Shown: positions 1 through 8,469, counted from the stretch's first letter. The stretch is 25,415 bases of DNA from DASZMJ01 sp035551935 (GCA_035551935.1 DASZMJ010000234.1:1-25415); one strand, 5' to 3'. Numbers and translations are program-made. Notes: generated from the sequence alone by a model not told the origin.

Positions 1-243
1 CCCCCCGGCCCGTTGGGTTCGTTTTCGCGCCGCGAGCCCGTCCGGGGCCGAATTCGAATAGACGAATCAAATCGTTCCAATGTCAGAATTTCACCTCCGT
101 TGTCGCCGACATCTGGATCACCCGGATCGGGACGATTGTGGTCGAAAGTGGCATGGGTGGTCCCCCTCGGCGCGCAGGACGGACGGGGAGGGCCGATCGA
201 TCGACAGCCGACTTGTCAAAGAACGCCCGGCCCGGAGTGGGCC

Positions 244-1302
244 TCAGCCGCGGCGACGCGCCAGCGCCTCGCGGGCGCGACGTTGCCGGCGGTTGCCGGA
301 GGACTGGGGCGGGGATGTCGCCGGCGCGGCGGGCGTCGGCATCGCGATCGTCGGCGCCGTCGCCGCGGCCGCTTTCGGAGCAGGCACGCTCGGCGTGCCG
401 TCCGCGACCTCAACGCGTTCGGGTGCGGGAGCCGACGGCACGCCGTACGGGCTCGCGACGGGGGATGGGCGCGACGGCCGGGGCCGAGCCGCGGGCCGAT
501 CGGCCCCGCGGGCGCGGCGGCGACGGTTCAGGTCGGCGAGGCTGCGGTGGAAGATCCGATCGTTGGCGCGCTCGTAGCCCCAGAGCCGGCGGCCGGCCGG
601 GCTGTCGTCGAAGGCGAGGCCCGTCTCGACGAGGACCCGGTCGGATTCGTCCTCGTCCTCGAGGTAGCCGTCGCGGCGGCCCTCGAGGTGCTCGATCTCC
701 GCCCGCGCGATCGCGGCGAGGTCCTCGGCGGTCGCCTTGCCGTGGACGCGCGGATGGTGCTCGCGGTCGTCGACGGGCACGCCGAGCAGGTCGAGGGCCC
801 GCGACCGACCCGATTCGTCCCAGGCCGTGCCCGCCTCGGCCGTGCGGAGCAGGCCGCGCCAGCGGTCGAGCAACAGCTCGCAGCCCTGGAGCGTCCGCCG
901 CAGTTGCCGCGCGACGAGGCTCGGCCGCCTCGCGAGCCTGAGCGCCAGCTCCTCGGCGGCGACGCGGCGGTCCTCCGCCCAGCTCGACAGCGCCCGACCC
1001 GAGGCCTGGATGCGGCGGGCCGTCTCCATCCGGACGGCCCGTTCCATGCGGTGCCCCGCCAGGGCCATGCGGTCGATCAGCCCAAGTTCCTCGTCGTCCG
1101 CCGGCTTCAGGTCGGCGACCAACCTGGCCTTCCGAGCGGCGAGCTCGACCTCGTCGTCGGCCGGCAGGACGACCCCCTTGCCGGTCAGGCCATGCTTCAA
1201 CGCATTCCTGCGCGAGTTCGCCTTGCCCCCGGGCGTCTTCGGCCCCTTGGCCAGCTTGGCGTTCTCCCTGTTGGCCGCGATGCGCCTCTCCGACGTCGCC
1301 AT
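244..1302 (-). CDS. Hypothetical protein with N-terminal RRIAANRENAKLAKGPKTP-type basic motif
   Basis: Predicted protein of 352 aa with no assigned function. The first ~35 residues carry a basic Asn/Lys/Gly/Pro-rich motif (AANRENAKLAKGPKTPGGKA, then SRRNALKHGLTG). I recall this motif from many planctomycete hypothetical proteins. The middle (~40-260) is helical and charged with many Arg/Glu/Leu. The last ~90 residues are Pro/Ala-rich and end in a basic RRQRRAREALARRR tail. There is no signal peptide or membrane segment, so it is probably cytoplasmic and could bind nucleic acid (inference from charge only). I chose the ATG at 1302 because AAGGGAG lies 8 nt upstream. A longer reading from 1410 would begin at the predicted transcription start of the promoter at 1416-1443 and so is unlikely. 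An ATG at 1329 is also possible. Monocistronic; the flank at 1-243 shows no convincing gene. Confidence 0.75.
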   Translation of the reverse strand: MATSERRIAANRENAKLAKGPKTPGGKANSRRNALKHGLTGKGVVLPADDEVELAARKARLVADLKPADDEELGLIDRMALAGHRMERAVRMETARRIQASGRALSSWAEDRRVAAEELALRLARRPSLVARQLRRTLQGCELLLDRWRGLLRTAEAGTAWDESGRSRALDLLGVPVDDREHHPRVHGKATAEDLAAIARAEIEHLEGRRDGYLEDEDESDRVLVETGLAFDDSPAGRRLWGYERANDRIFHRSLADLNRRRRARGADRPAARPRPSRPSPVASPYGVPSAPAPERVEVADGTPSVPAPKAAAATAPTIAMPTPAAPATSPPQSSGNRRQRRAREALARRRG

Positions 1303-1415
1303 CGCCTCGGCTCCCTTCTCCCGCGCCATCGCGGGTCTCCATCCCAACCCCGCCGGGCGCCGTTGCCGCAGGCGGGACGTTGGGGAATCCGGGGCGGTGA
1401 TGCCCCGCATCGATG

Positions 1416-1443
1416 ATTATCGGGCATGTTGGAGGGATGTCAA
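1416..1443 (-). promoter_or_regulatory. Sigma70-type promoter for the hypothetical gene at 244-1302
   Basis: On the minus strand a perfect TTGACA (1438-1443) is separated by 16 bp from GATAAT (1416-1421), five of six matches to the -10 consensus. Transcription would begin near 1409 and leave a leader of about 107 nt before the ATG at 1302. Confidence 0.6.
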
Positions 1444-1476
1444 GTGGCTCGTGGCGGGATCGGGCTGCGGGAGACG

Positions 1477-1566
1477 GGCAGAGGACAGAGGACAGAGGGC
1501 AGAGGATAGGGGAGAAATGGCGAAGGGCAGAGGGCAGAGGACTGGCACAAAGGACCAAGGACCAAT
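1477..1566. repeat. Degenerate heptamer tandem repeat (GGACAGA / GGGCAGA / AAGGACC)
   Basis: From 1477 the sequence is a run of 7-nt units: GGCAGA, GGACAGA twice, GGGCAGA, GGATAGG. After a short break come GGGCAGA twice and GGACTGG, then AAGGACC repeated around 1550-1563. It lies in the 522-bp gene-free stretch 1303-1824 between two divergent genes. Read on the minus strand in one frame it would give Leu-Cys-Pro-Ser repeats. I recall such repeats from spurious planctomycete ORFs, and they should not be taken as protein. Confidence 0.8.
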
Positions 1567-1824
1567 CCGCCCCATCGGCCTTGCCAAGGGGGGGCGACTC
1601 GGGTACAAGGCCCGCACCTATCGCCGACGGGCGGGAGGCGGGCGGCCGTCCCAGGGAAGGGAACGGGCCCGACGGAGGGGGGGCGGCGATCGTGCCGCAA
1701 GGGTCCCCTCGCCTCGCCCGCGATCCAATCGGCCGGACCAAGTCAAGCGATCGCCGGGCCGTCGCCACGTCTCTCCCGAGCTCCGGGACCGGCGCGAACG
1801 GGCTTTCCTTCGGGATCGGTGTTC

Positions 1825-4743
1825 ATGATGCCACGGTGCGCAGTGGACAGACCGTCGGCGCCGGCGAAGCGGCCGGCCGCGGCGGGACGACCGGCCGGGC
1901 GGCCCCGCGGGGCCCGCGCCTCGGCCCGCGCGACCGTGGCGGTCGCGCTGGCGGGGCTCGCGCTGGCCTGGGCCGGCCACCGCGGCGTCGCCGTCGGCGG
2001 CGAGCTGCCCACGGGCGACGTCGTCGAGATCCGGATCGAGGGGAACAAGACGGTCCCCGAGGCGAAGATCCGCACCAAGATCGTCCACACCAAGGTCGGC
2101 CGCCCCCTGACGCGCAAGGGCCTCCAGGCCGACCACGAGAGCCTCTGGAATACCAGGTGGTTCTCGTCGGTGACCCAGAAGTACACCCCCGCGGCCGACA
2201 ACAAGGGCATCATCGTCTTCTTCATCGTCGAGGAGATGCCGCTGATCCAGAAGCTCCGGTTCGAGGGGATGACGAAGCTCTATCGCAAGGACGTCGAGAA
2301 GTCGACGCAGTTGAAGGAGGGCGAGCGCGCCGACTGGCGGCGGGCGACGATGGCCGTGGCGACGATCAACTCGATGTACAAGGAGAAGGGCTACGAGTTC
2401 GCCCGCGTCGAGCTGATCAAGGGGGGCAAGCCCGACGACACCGAGGTCCACATCCGGATCTTCGAGGGGCCGAAGGTGACCGTCGGCCGGGTCGAGTTCG
2501 TCGGCAACACGATCTTCGACGACGACCACCTCCGCGACAAGGTGGTCACCGGCGCCAAGTTCTGGGGCCTGATCCGCGCCAACTTCCAGCGCGACATCGT
2601 CGAGCAGGACGCGCAGAAGCTCAAGGACTTCTACCAGGGCCTGGGCTACCTCGAGGTCCAGGTCACGCCCGTCGTCCGGTCGGGGGCCACGCCCGGCGAC
2701 CAGCTCCTCACGTTCGTGATCTCCGAGGGGGTGCAGTTCAAGGTCCGCGACGTCCGGATCGAGGGCAACACCAAGATCAAGTCCGCGGACCTGCTCAAGG
2801 ACCTCAAGCTCCACTCGGGCCAGCCGTTCAGCGACGCCCTCCGCGAGGCCGACCTCAAGTCGATCCAGAAGAAGTACCGCGCGCTGGGCTACATGGACTT
2901 CCAGATCGCCGCCGCGCCGCGCTACCGCAAGGAGCCGGGCGTCATCGACCTGCTCTACCACGTCGAGGAGGGCAACCCGTACCGGATCGGCGAGATCATC
3001 GTCACGGGGAACCAGCGGACGCGGAGGAAGGTCGTCCTCCGCGAGCTCCAGATGGCGCACGTCTTCCCCGGCGCGGAATTCAACGGCGACAACATCGAGC
3101 TGGCCCAGAAGCGCCTCGGCAACCTCCGGTACTTCAACATGGACCCGCAGGGCAAGGGGAGCAAGCCGATCGAGATCAAGACGCTGAACAAGCGCGGGCC
3201 CGACCAGCCGTACTGGGAGGAGGACAACGGCCTGAACGCCCTCGGCCGGTCGCTCCAGGAGCAGGCGCGGTTCCAGAGCCCCGACGACGCCCAGGGGCCG
3301 GCGGCCGGCGCCGCGCCCGAGGGCCCGCCGGCGATCGCGCCGTTGGGCGACGGGCCGCTGGCCCCGGGCCGCGGCGGCGACCTGGCGCCGATCGAGCCGC
3401 CGGCGCAGCCGTTCGCCCCGCCGGCCGACGCCATGCCCGGCAACACCGCGCCGGTCGTCCCCCTGCCCCCCGGCGCCCCCGCGCCCGCGCCCGGGCCGCG
3501 GCCCCGGGGTCGAGCCGGCCGCACCCCGCCGCTCGGCGCCGGCGAGCCGCCGGGCTCGTTCCCCGACCTGCCGGGGACCAACGCGACCGACGTCGGCCCG
3601 GACCGCAACGAGCCGTTCCCGAACCGCTCGTTCACCTCGATCGCCCACGCCGTCGACCCGGGCCCCGACCCGCGGTCGTACGCCGACCTCGGCGTCCACG
3701 TGGACGAGGGACAGACCGGCTCGTTCATGCTCGGCGTCGCCGCCAACAGCTACCAGGGCCTGCTCGGCAACCTCGTGCTCAACGAGCGCAACTTCGACAT
3801 CACCAAGCTCCCCACCTCGTTCGCCGACCTGATCAGCGGCAACGCCTTCCGCGGCGGCGGCCAGCAGCTCCGCATCGAGCTGATGCCGGGCAACCTGATC
3901 AACTACGCCAACGCCACGTTCACCGAGCCCTACCTGTTCAACCAGCCGATCGGCTTCAACCTCTCGGGCTACGGCTTCACGCGGACCTACCCCGACTTCC
4001 GCGAGCGCCGGGTCGGCATGCGGACCTCGCTCGGCTACCAGTGGGGGACGCAGACGTACATGGACGTGGCCTTCCGCGTCGAGGACGTCACCTTCAACGG
4101 CTTCCGGACCCCCGCGCCGGCCGACTACCTCGCCGCCTCGGGGCACACGCTCCTGGCGACGATCCGGCCGAGCATCCGGTTCGATACGCGGAACGACCTG
4201 TACATGCCCACGCGCGGGTCGTATGCCGAGGCGGCGTTCGAGCAGGGCTGGGGCAACTTCACGTTCTCGAAGTTCACCGTCGAGGGCCGCCAGCACTTCC
4301 TGCTGCGGAGCCGGCCCGACGGCACCGGCCCGCACATCCTGACGATGCGCGGGTTCTTCGGGATCACCGGGCCCGACACGCCCGTCTACGAGCGGTTCTT
4401 CGCCGGCGACATCCGGAGCATGCGCGGGTTCTACTACCGCGGCGTCGGCCCGCATGTGCTCGGCTCGAACATCGGCGGCCTGATGTCGGCGATCGGCTCG
4501 ATCGAGTACCAGTACCCCCTGATGGCCAACGACATGCTCCACCAGGTCTGGTTCTGCGACTTCGGCACGGTCGACCGCAGCTACCAGTTCTCCGGCCTTC
4601 GGGCCGCCGTCGGCACCGGCTTCCGCGTCATCGTGCCGGCCATGGGCAAGATGCCGATCGCCTTCGACTTCGCCCTGCCCGTCTCCAGCGTCCCCGGCGA
4701 CCACAAGCGCTACTTCCACTTCTTCGTCGGCACGTTCTGGTGA
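1825..4743 (+). CDS. bamA: Outer membrane protein assembly factor BamA (Omp85), five POTRA domains
   Basis: Outer-membrane insertase of the BAM complex that folds beta-barrel proteins. A long Arg-rich n-region and a hydrophobic stretch (~37-51) form the signal peptide. Five POTRA repeats follow at about 64-138, 139-218, 219-303, 304-384 and 385-458. They are recognisable by repeated beta-alpha-alpha-beta-beta units with openings such as VEIRIEGNKTV, VGRVEFVGNTIF, VRDVRIEGNTKI and IGEIIVTGNQRT. A Pro/Ala/Gly-rich linker (~480-610) then precedes the C-terminal barrel. The barrel has the family's L6-loop motif as MRGFYYRGVGP and a terminal aromatic residue (FFVGTFW). At 972 aa it is longer than the ~800 aa typical of the family, mostly because of the linker. 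The start is uncertain between ATG 1825, ATG 1828 and GTG 1819, with no strong ribosome site. The nearest downstream gene is a Dabb protein; no skp or lpx gene is adjacent. Confidence 0.93.
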   Translation: MMPRCAVDRPSAPAKRPAAAGRPAGRPRGARASARATVAVALAGLALAWAGHRGVAVGGELPTGDVVEIRIEGNKTVPEAKIRTKIVHTKVGRPLTRKGLQADHESLWNTRWFSSVTQKYTPAADNKGIIVFFIVEEMPLIQKLRFEGMTKLYRKDVEKSTQLKEGERADWRRATMAVATINSMYKEKGYEFARVELIKGGKPDDTEVHIRIFEGPKVTVGRVEFVGNTIFDDDHLRDKVVTGAKFWGLIRANFQRDIVEQDAQKLKDFYQGLGYLEVQVTPVVRSGATPGDQLLTFVISEGVQFKVRDVRIEGNTKIKSADLLKDLKLHSGQPFSDALREADLKSIQKKYRALGYMDFQIAAAPRYRKEPGVIDLLYHVEEGNPYRIGEIIVTGNQRTRRKVVLRELQMAHVFPGAEFNGDNIELAQKRLGNLRYFNMDPQGKGSKPIEIKTLNKRGPDQPYWEEDNGLNALGRSLQEQARFQSPDDAQGPAAGAAPEGPPAIAPLGDGPLAPGRGGDLAPIEPPAQPFAPPADAMPGNTAPVVPLPPGAPAPAPGPRPRGRAGRTPPLGAGEPPGSFPDLPGTNATDVGPDRNEPFPNRSFTSIAHAVDPGPDPRSYADLGVHVDEGQTGSFMLGVAANSYQGLLGNLVLNERNFDITKLPTSFADLISGNAFRGGGQQLRIELMPGNLINYANATFTEPYLFNQPIGFNLSGYGFTRTYPDFRERRVGMRTSLGYQWGTQTYMDVAFRVEDVTFNGFRTPAPADYLAASGHTLLATIRPSIRFDTRNDLYMPTRGSYAEAAFEQGWGNFTFSKFTVEGRQHFLLRSRPDGTGPHILTMRGFFGITGPDTPVYERFFAGDIRSMRGFYYRGVGPHVLGSNIGGLMSAIGSIEYQYPLMANDMLHQVWFCDFGTVDRSYQFSGLRAAVGTGFRVIVPAMGKMPIAFDFALPVSSVPGDHKRYFHFFVGTFW

Positions 4744-4819
4744 TCGGCCGGTTGAAGCCGGTCCCGCCCGCGGCTATCCTGGCGTCACCACTTCGATCGA
4801 CCCCGAGGGAGCCCGCGCG

Positions 4820-5125
4820 ATGCTCGTGCATAACGTCTACTTCCGCCTCAAGGACCGCTCCGACGCCGCCAAGGGCAAGTTGATCGCCTCGTGCCGGAAG
4901 CATCTGGGCGGCCACCCCGGCACCGCCTTCTTCGCCTGCGGTACGTTGGCCGAGGCCCTCGACCGGCCGGTCAACGTCCGCGACTTCGACGTGGCGCTGC
5001 ACCTCGCCTTCGACTCGATCGCCGACCACGACGCCTACCAGGACGACCCGCGCCACACGAGGTTCATCGAAGAGAACAAGGACAACTGGGACGTCGTCCG
5101 CGTCTTCGACTCCGAGGCCGAGTGA
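4820..5125 (+). CDS. Dabb (stress-responsive alpha/beta barrel) domain protein
   Basis: Protein of 101 aa matching the Dabb family of dimeric ferredoxin-like alpha/beta barrels. It opens with MLVHNVYFRLKD, the typical first strand. It continues with a helix bearing the KGKLIASCRKHL segment, the strand NVRDFDVALHLAFDS, and the closing helix SIADHDAYQDDPRHTRFIEE with its conserved HxxY/DP pattern. Dabb proteins are cytoplasmic; some are stress-induced and some act as small enzymes, and the substrate cannot be told here. The start is ATG 4820 with GAGGGAG upstream (spacing about 8). The gene lies 76 bp after bamA and may be co-transcribed with it. It is convergent with the efflux operon. Confidence 0.88.
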   Translation: MLVHNVYFRLKDRSDAAKGKLIASCRKHLGGHPGTAFFACGTLAEALDRPVNVRDFDVALHLAFDSIADHDAYQDDPRHTRFIEENKDNWDVVRVFDSEAE

Positions 5126-5139
5126 CCCGCGATCGCGGG
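5126..5139. repeat. 14-bp perfect palindrome directly after the Dabb stop codon
   Basis: CCCGCGATCGCGGG is self-complementary and begins at the base after the TGA at 5123-5125. It can form a short GC hairpin or be a dimeric protein site. There is no U-run after it. Confidence 0.5.
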
Positions 5140-5151
5140 CCGCTCCGCCCC

Positions 5152-5220
5152 TCGTAGGGTGGGCACCGCCCACCTCTCACTTGTGCTGATATGAAGAGGT
5201 GGGCGGTGCCCACCCTACGA
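5152..5220. repeat. Perfect 26-bp inverted repeat with self-complementary arms (REP/MITE-like, possible bidirectional terminator)
   Basis: The left arm (5152-5177) and right arm (5195-5220) are exact reverse complements, separated by a 17-nt loop. Each arm also folds on itself as GGTGGGC, a 3-nt loop, and GCCCACC. The element lies between the convergent Dabb and MFS genes, where it could stop transcription from both sides, although there is no T-tract. The CGTAGGGTGGGC opening resembles dispersed repeats I recall from planctomycete genomes; copy number cannot be judged here. Confidence 0.85.
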
Positions 5221-5263
5221 AGAGGGCCTTCGAGCCGCTGCCGTACGAGGAGGCGAGGTCGGC

Positions 5264-6880
5264 TCAATGCACCGCGGCGCCGGGCCGGGCGACGGACTTC
5301 TTCATGATGAAGACGAGCGGCAAGGCGGCGAGGGCCATGATGCAGTAGATCCAGAAGACGTCGAGGTAGGCCAGCTCGCGGGCCTGCCGCAGGACCATCC
5401 GCGAGAGCAGGCCGAAGCCCTGCTGCTCGCTGTCGGGGCCCGAGGCGCCGCCGCGGGACATGCGGAGCTGCGAGAAAGAGTCGAGCCAGCGGCCCAACGC
5501 CGGGTTGGGCCGCTGGACGTGCTCGGCGAGCCGGAGGTGGTGGAACTGGGAGCGGCGGTCGGACAACACCGCGAAGATCGCGATCCCGAGGCTGCCCCCC
5601 TCGTTCCGCAACATGTTGAACAGGCCGGCCGCGTTGTTGACCTGGTTCGGCGGCAGGTAGATGTAGGCCGAGCTGCTCAACGGCACGAACAGCAAGCCCA
5701 CCCCGAACATCTGCACGAACCGCGGCAGGATGAACATCCAGGGGGATGTATATAGATCGAGGTGCGCCTGCCAGTACGAGCCGACGGCCACGGCGACCAG
5801 GCCGAAGGGGATGATGAGGCGGGCGTCGACCTTCTTGCCGAGCAGGAAGCCGACGACGGGCATCGTGGCCATGGTGACGAACGCCGTCGGCGACAGGATC
5901 AGGCCGGCGTGGAAGGCGTCGTAGCCGAAGAGCTCCTGGAGCATCTGCGGCGTGTCGACGTTGGCGCCGTAGAGCGCGGCGAAGGCGACGTAGATGATCA
6001 GGCCGCAGGCGAGGAAGTTCCGCTCGCCCAGGAGTCGGAGGTTGATCATCGGGTTCGGGTGCCGCAGCTCCCAGGCGACGAACGCGCCGAGCCCGAGTAC
6101 GGTCGAGACCATGAACGGTTGCGCACGCCAGAACGGGTCGCCGAACCAGTCCCACTCCTGCCCCTTCGCGTACAGGACCTCCAGCGAGCCGAGCCCCAGC
6201 GCCACCAGGCCGAGGCCGATGTAGTCGATCTTCAGGCCGCGGCGCCGATTCTCCGCGACCTCCTCGGCCATCCCCGGCGGGTCCTGGACGATGAAGTGCG
6301 TCAGGACGAGCGAAAGTATCCCAATGGGGATGTTGATGTAGAAGATCCAGCGCCACGAGTAATTGTCGCTGATGTAACCGCCCAGCACCGGCCCCAGGAT
6401 CGGCGCGACGACGACCGCGACGCCGTAGATCGCCATCGCCATCCCCCGCTGCTGCGCCGGGAAGACATCCACCAGGATGCCCTGCTCCGACGGCTGCAAG
6501 CCGCCGCCGCCGAGCCCCTGGAGGACGCGGAAGAGGATCAGCATCTCGATGTTCGGCGCCGCGCCGCAGAGGGCGGAGCTGATCGTGAACAGGAGCACGC
6601 AGCTCATGTAGAACCGCTTGCGCCCGAAGATGCCGATCAGCCAGCCCGACAGCGGCAGCACGATCGCGTTGGCGACGAGGTAGCTGGTCAACACCCACGT
6701 CGACTGGCTCCGGCCCACCGACAGGCCGCCGGCGATGTACGGCAACGCGACGTTGGCGATCGAGGTGTCGAGGATCTCCATGAACGTCGCGAGCGTGACC
6801 GTCAGCGCGACGATCCAGTGGTTGACGGGGGTCCGGACCCTCGGCCCCCCGCCGCGGTCGTTGCCGGCGCCTTGGCTCAT
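5264..6880 (-). CDS. DHA2-family MFS drug efflux transporter (EmrB/QacA type)
   Basis: Inner-membrane proton-driven exporter of 538 aa, the usual length for 14-helix DHA2 transporters. Family motifs seen in order: LDTSIANVALP in helix 1 (Asp38), GWLIGIFGRKRFY (motif A), RVLQGLGGGGLQPSEQGIL (motif B) and GPVLGGYISDNYSWRWIFY (motif C). A long charged loop near 450-490, with SQFHHLRLAEHVQRPNP, precedes the last helix, and the protein ends with a cytoplasmic KKSVARPGAAVH tail. The ATG at 6880 overlaps the stop of the HlyD gene by four bases (ATGA), so the two are translationally coupled. An in-frame extension upstream to 7411 reads through the HlyD gene in another frame and is rejected. With HlyD and the TolC-like protein it should form a tripartite pump; the substrate is unknown. 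Confidence 0.95.
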   Translation of the reverse strand: MSQGAGNDRGGGPRVRTPVNHWIVALTVTLATFMEILDTSIANVALPYIAGGLSVGRSQSTWVLTSYLVANAIVLPLSGWLIGIFGRKRFYMSCVLLFTISSALCGAAPNIEMLILFRVLQGLGGGGLQPSEQGILVDVFPAQQRGMAMAIYGVAVVVAPILGPVLGGYISDNYSWRWIFYINIPIGILSLVLTHFIVQDPPGMAEEVAENRRRGLKIDYIGLGLVALGLGSLEVLYAKGQEWDWFGDPFWRAQPFMVSTVLGLGAFVAWELRHPNPMINLRLLGERNFLACGLIIYVAFAALYGANVDTPQMLQELFGYDAFHAGLILSPTAFVTMATMPVVGFLLGKKVDARLIIPFGLVAVAVGSYWQAHLDLYTSPWMFILPRFVQMFGVGLLFVPLSSSAYIYLPPNQVNNAAGLFNMLRNEGGSLGIAIFAVLSDRRSQFHHLRLAEHVQRPNPALGRWLDSFSQLRMSRGGASGPDSEQQGFGLLSRMVLRQARELAYLDVFWIYCIMALAALPLVFIMKKSVARPGAAVH

Positions 6881-8469
6881 GGTGCGGCCTGGCCCTTCGT
6901 GCCGCGGTTCTCCGGCCGCGCGCCGGCCGGTCCGGCGCCGAGGTCGGGGCCGCGCACGGTGCCGAAGCGGTGCAAGCGCTCCCCCGCGCCGGGGCCCGTC
7001 GGCCGCCCCTCGAGCTGGACGTAGGGGACGACCGACAGGCCGGCGAACAGCGGCGTGTCGGCCGGGTTCGGCCCGGTCAGCTCGATCCGGACCGGCAGGC
7101 GTTGCGTGACCTTCACATAATTCCCCGTCGCGTTCTCCGGCGGCAAGAGCGACTGCGAGAGCCCCGTGCCCGGGCTGAAACCGGCGACGCGACCCCGGAA
7201 AACGCGATGGGGATAGGCATCCACATAGATATCGACCGGCTGGCCGATGCGGATGTGCTGGATCTGGGTCTCCTTGTAGTTGGCGTCGACCCAGACGTAG
7301 TCGGGCCGGACCGTGAGCAAGGTCTGCCCCGGCTCGACGCGGTTGCCGGGGTTGACGTGGCGATCCTGCACGAAGCCGGCGACCTCGGCGCGGATCTCGG
7401 TCCAGCTCCATCGCAATCGGGCGTCGTCGAGCTCGCGCCGCGCCCGATCGACGGCCGCGCGCGCCACCTGGACCGCCGGGGCCTGCTCGACGACCGACTC
7501 CAGCCCCTCGCCCGCCGACTTGCCCCCCTCGGGGCGGAGGAAGTCCTGGAAGGCCCTCGCCTGCGCCGCGTCCTTGGGGTCGAACGGGATGCCCACCCGC
7601 GCCAGCGACGAGGCGACGTCGGAGACCGCCGACTGCACGGTGGATTGCTGGGTCTCGAGGTCCTTGGGGACGTCGAGCGGGTCCTTCTCGTTCGGCTCCA
7701 GGCCGATCGCGGCGCGCGTCTCCTGGATCGCGGCCCGCGCCTCCTTCTCGCGCTCGATGGCCACCTTCAGCTCGTTGTCCCGCTGGTCCAATTCGGATTG
7801 GGTCGCCGAGCCGCGCTTCACGAGGTTCGCGATCCGACGCTGCTCGACCTCGGCGAGCCAGCGGCTCGACTCGCGCGCCCGCAACGCCGCGAACTGCGCG
7901 TGGAGGGTCGCGACCTGCTGCCTCAGCCGCTCCTGCGCGTTCTTGCGACGGTACCAGTTCCCCCGAGCCTCCGCGATCTGCGACTTGACTCGCGCCCGCG
8001 CATCGATGAGGTCCGCCTTGGCCTCATCGAGCGACGCCTCGGCCTTCGCCACGGCGACGTCGAACGGCTGCCGATCGAGCCGGACGAGGAGCTGACCCGG
8101 CTCGACGCGATCATCCTGATCGACGAAGACCTCCGTGACGACGTCGTCGATCCGCGGGCTGACCTCGGTGATGTGCCCGGCCACGAAGGCATCGTCGGTG
8201 GAGACGGTGGTCCATGCGGTCCGGATGTGGGGCGCGGCGATCCAGGCCCCCGCGCCGAGGATGGCGAGGAGGATCAGCGCGATGACGATGCGCCGGGCCC
8301 AGTGCTTGCGGGGCGTCTTGGGTTGCTCCGACTCGGGCTCGGAGAGCCGCGTCCCGCGGGCGTCGGTGACGATCTGGGCGTCAAGGGTTTCCGGGCGTCC
8401 CCGCGACTCGCCGTTCGTGCCGTTTCCGTGCCCGCGGTGCTGCGCGGACGACTCCAACCAATGAGCCAT
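6877..8469 (-). CDS. HlyD/EmrA-family periplasmic membrane fusion protein
   Basis: Adaptor (530 aa) linking an inner-membrane transporter to an outer-membrane channel. A hydrophilic N-terminus is followed by one membrane anchor at ~60-79 (RRIVIALILLAILGAGAWIA). Next comes the first lipoyl-like half (TEVSPRIDDVVTEVFVDQDD with RVEPGQLLVRLD, ~101-132). A long alpha-hairpin coiled coil (~135-350) follows, then the second lipoyl half (NPGNRVEPGQTLLTV). The beta-barrel segment contains VDANYKETQIQHIRIGQPVD, which is characteristic of the EmrA group. The coiled coil is longer than in short EmrA proteins. The last ~40 residues are Gly/Pro/Arg-rich and probably disordered. The ATG at 8469 has only a weak ribosome site. 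The 3' end overlaps the MFS gene by 4 nt. Confidence 0.95.
   Translation of the reverse strand: MAHWLESSAQHRGHGNGTNGESRGRPETLDAQIVTDARGTRLSEPESEQPKTPRKHWARRIVIALILLAILGAGAWIAAPHIRTAWTTVSTDDAFVAGHITEVSPRIDDVVTEVFVDQDDRVEPGQLLVRLDRQPFDVAVAKAEASLDEAKADLIDARARVKSQIAEARGNWYRRKNAQERLRQQVATLHAQFAALRARESSRWLAEVEQRRIANLVKRGSATQSELDQRDNELKVAIEREKEARAAIQETRAAIGLEPNEKDPLDVPKDLETQQSTVQSAVSDVASSLARVGIPFDPKDAAQARAFQDFLRPEGGKSAGEGLESVVEQAPAVQVARAAVDRARRELDDARLRWSWTEIRAEVAGFVQDRHVNPGNRVEPGQTLLTVRPDYVWVDANYKETQIQHIRIGQPVDIYVDAYPHRVFRGRVAGFSPGTGLSQSLLPPENATGNYVKVTQRLPVRIELTGPNPADTPLFAGLSVVPYVQLEGRPTGPGAGERLHRFGTVRGPDLGAGPAGARPENRGTKGQAAP

Larger units (their letters stand above)
1303..1824. other. Divergent intergenic region, 522 bp, no gene
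   Basis: This stretch separates the hypothetical gene (minus) from bamA (plus). It holds the minus-strand promoter at 1416-1443 and the heptamer repeats at 1477-1566. From 1570 to 1824 I see only GC-rich sequence. No clear -35/-10 pair for bamA and no strong Shine-Dalgarno were found. Open frames crossing the region lack a consistent third-position GC pattern and fall apart in the repeats. Confidence 0.6.

Noticed and set aside
1..243. Search for a gene or RNA in the left flank
   Set aside because: Open frames here show no steady GC3 pattern, ribosome site or recognisable product, and no tRNA-like fold was seen.
1477..1566. Repeat tract considered as a CRISPR array
   Set aside because: Units are only 7 nt, directly adjacent, without spacers, and no cas gene is present.
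1618..4719. Long minus-strand open frame opposite bamA
   Set aside because: Val/Asp/Leu-rich low-complexity product, a mirror of the real gene's codon bias.
1413..4883. Very long plus-strand open frame overlapping bamA in another frame
   Set aside because: Its translation is Arg/Pro/Gly-rich without domains, whereas the bamA frame has five POTRA repeats and a barrel. Long shadow frames are expected at this GC content.
5264..7411. MFS gene extended upstream to 7411
   Set aside because: The extra N-terminal part runs through the HlyD gene out of frame. The ATG at 6880 has the 4-nt overlap and places helix 1 correctly.
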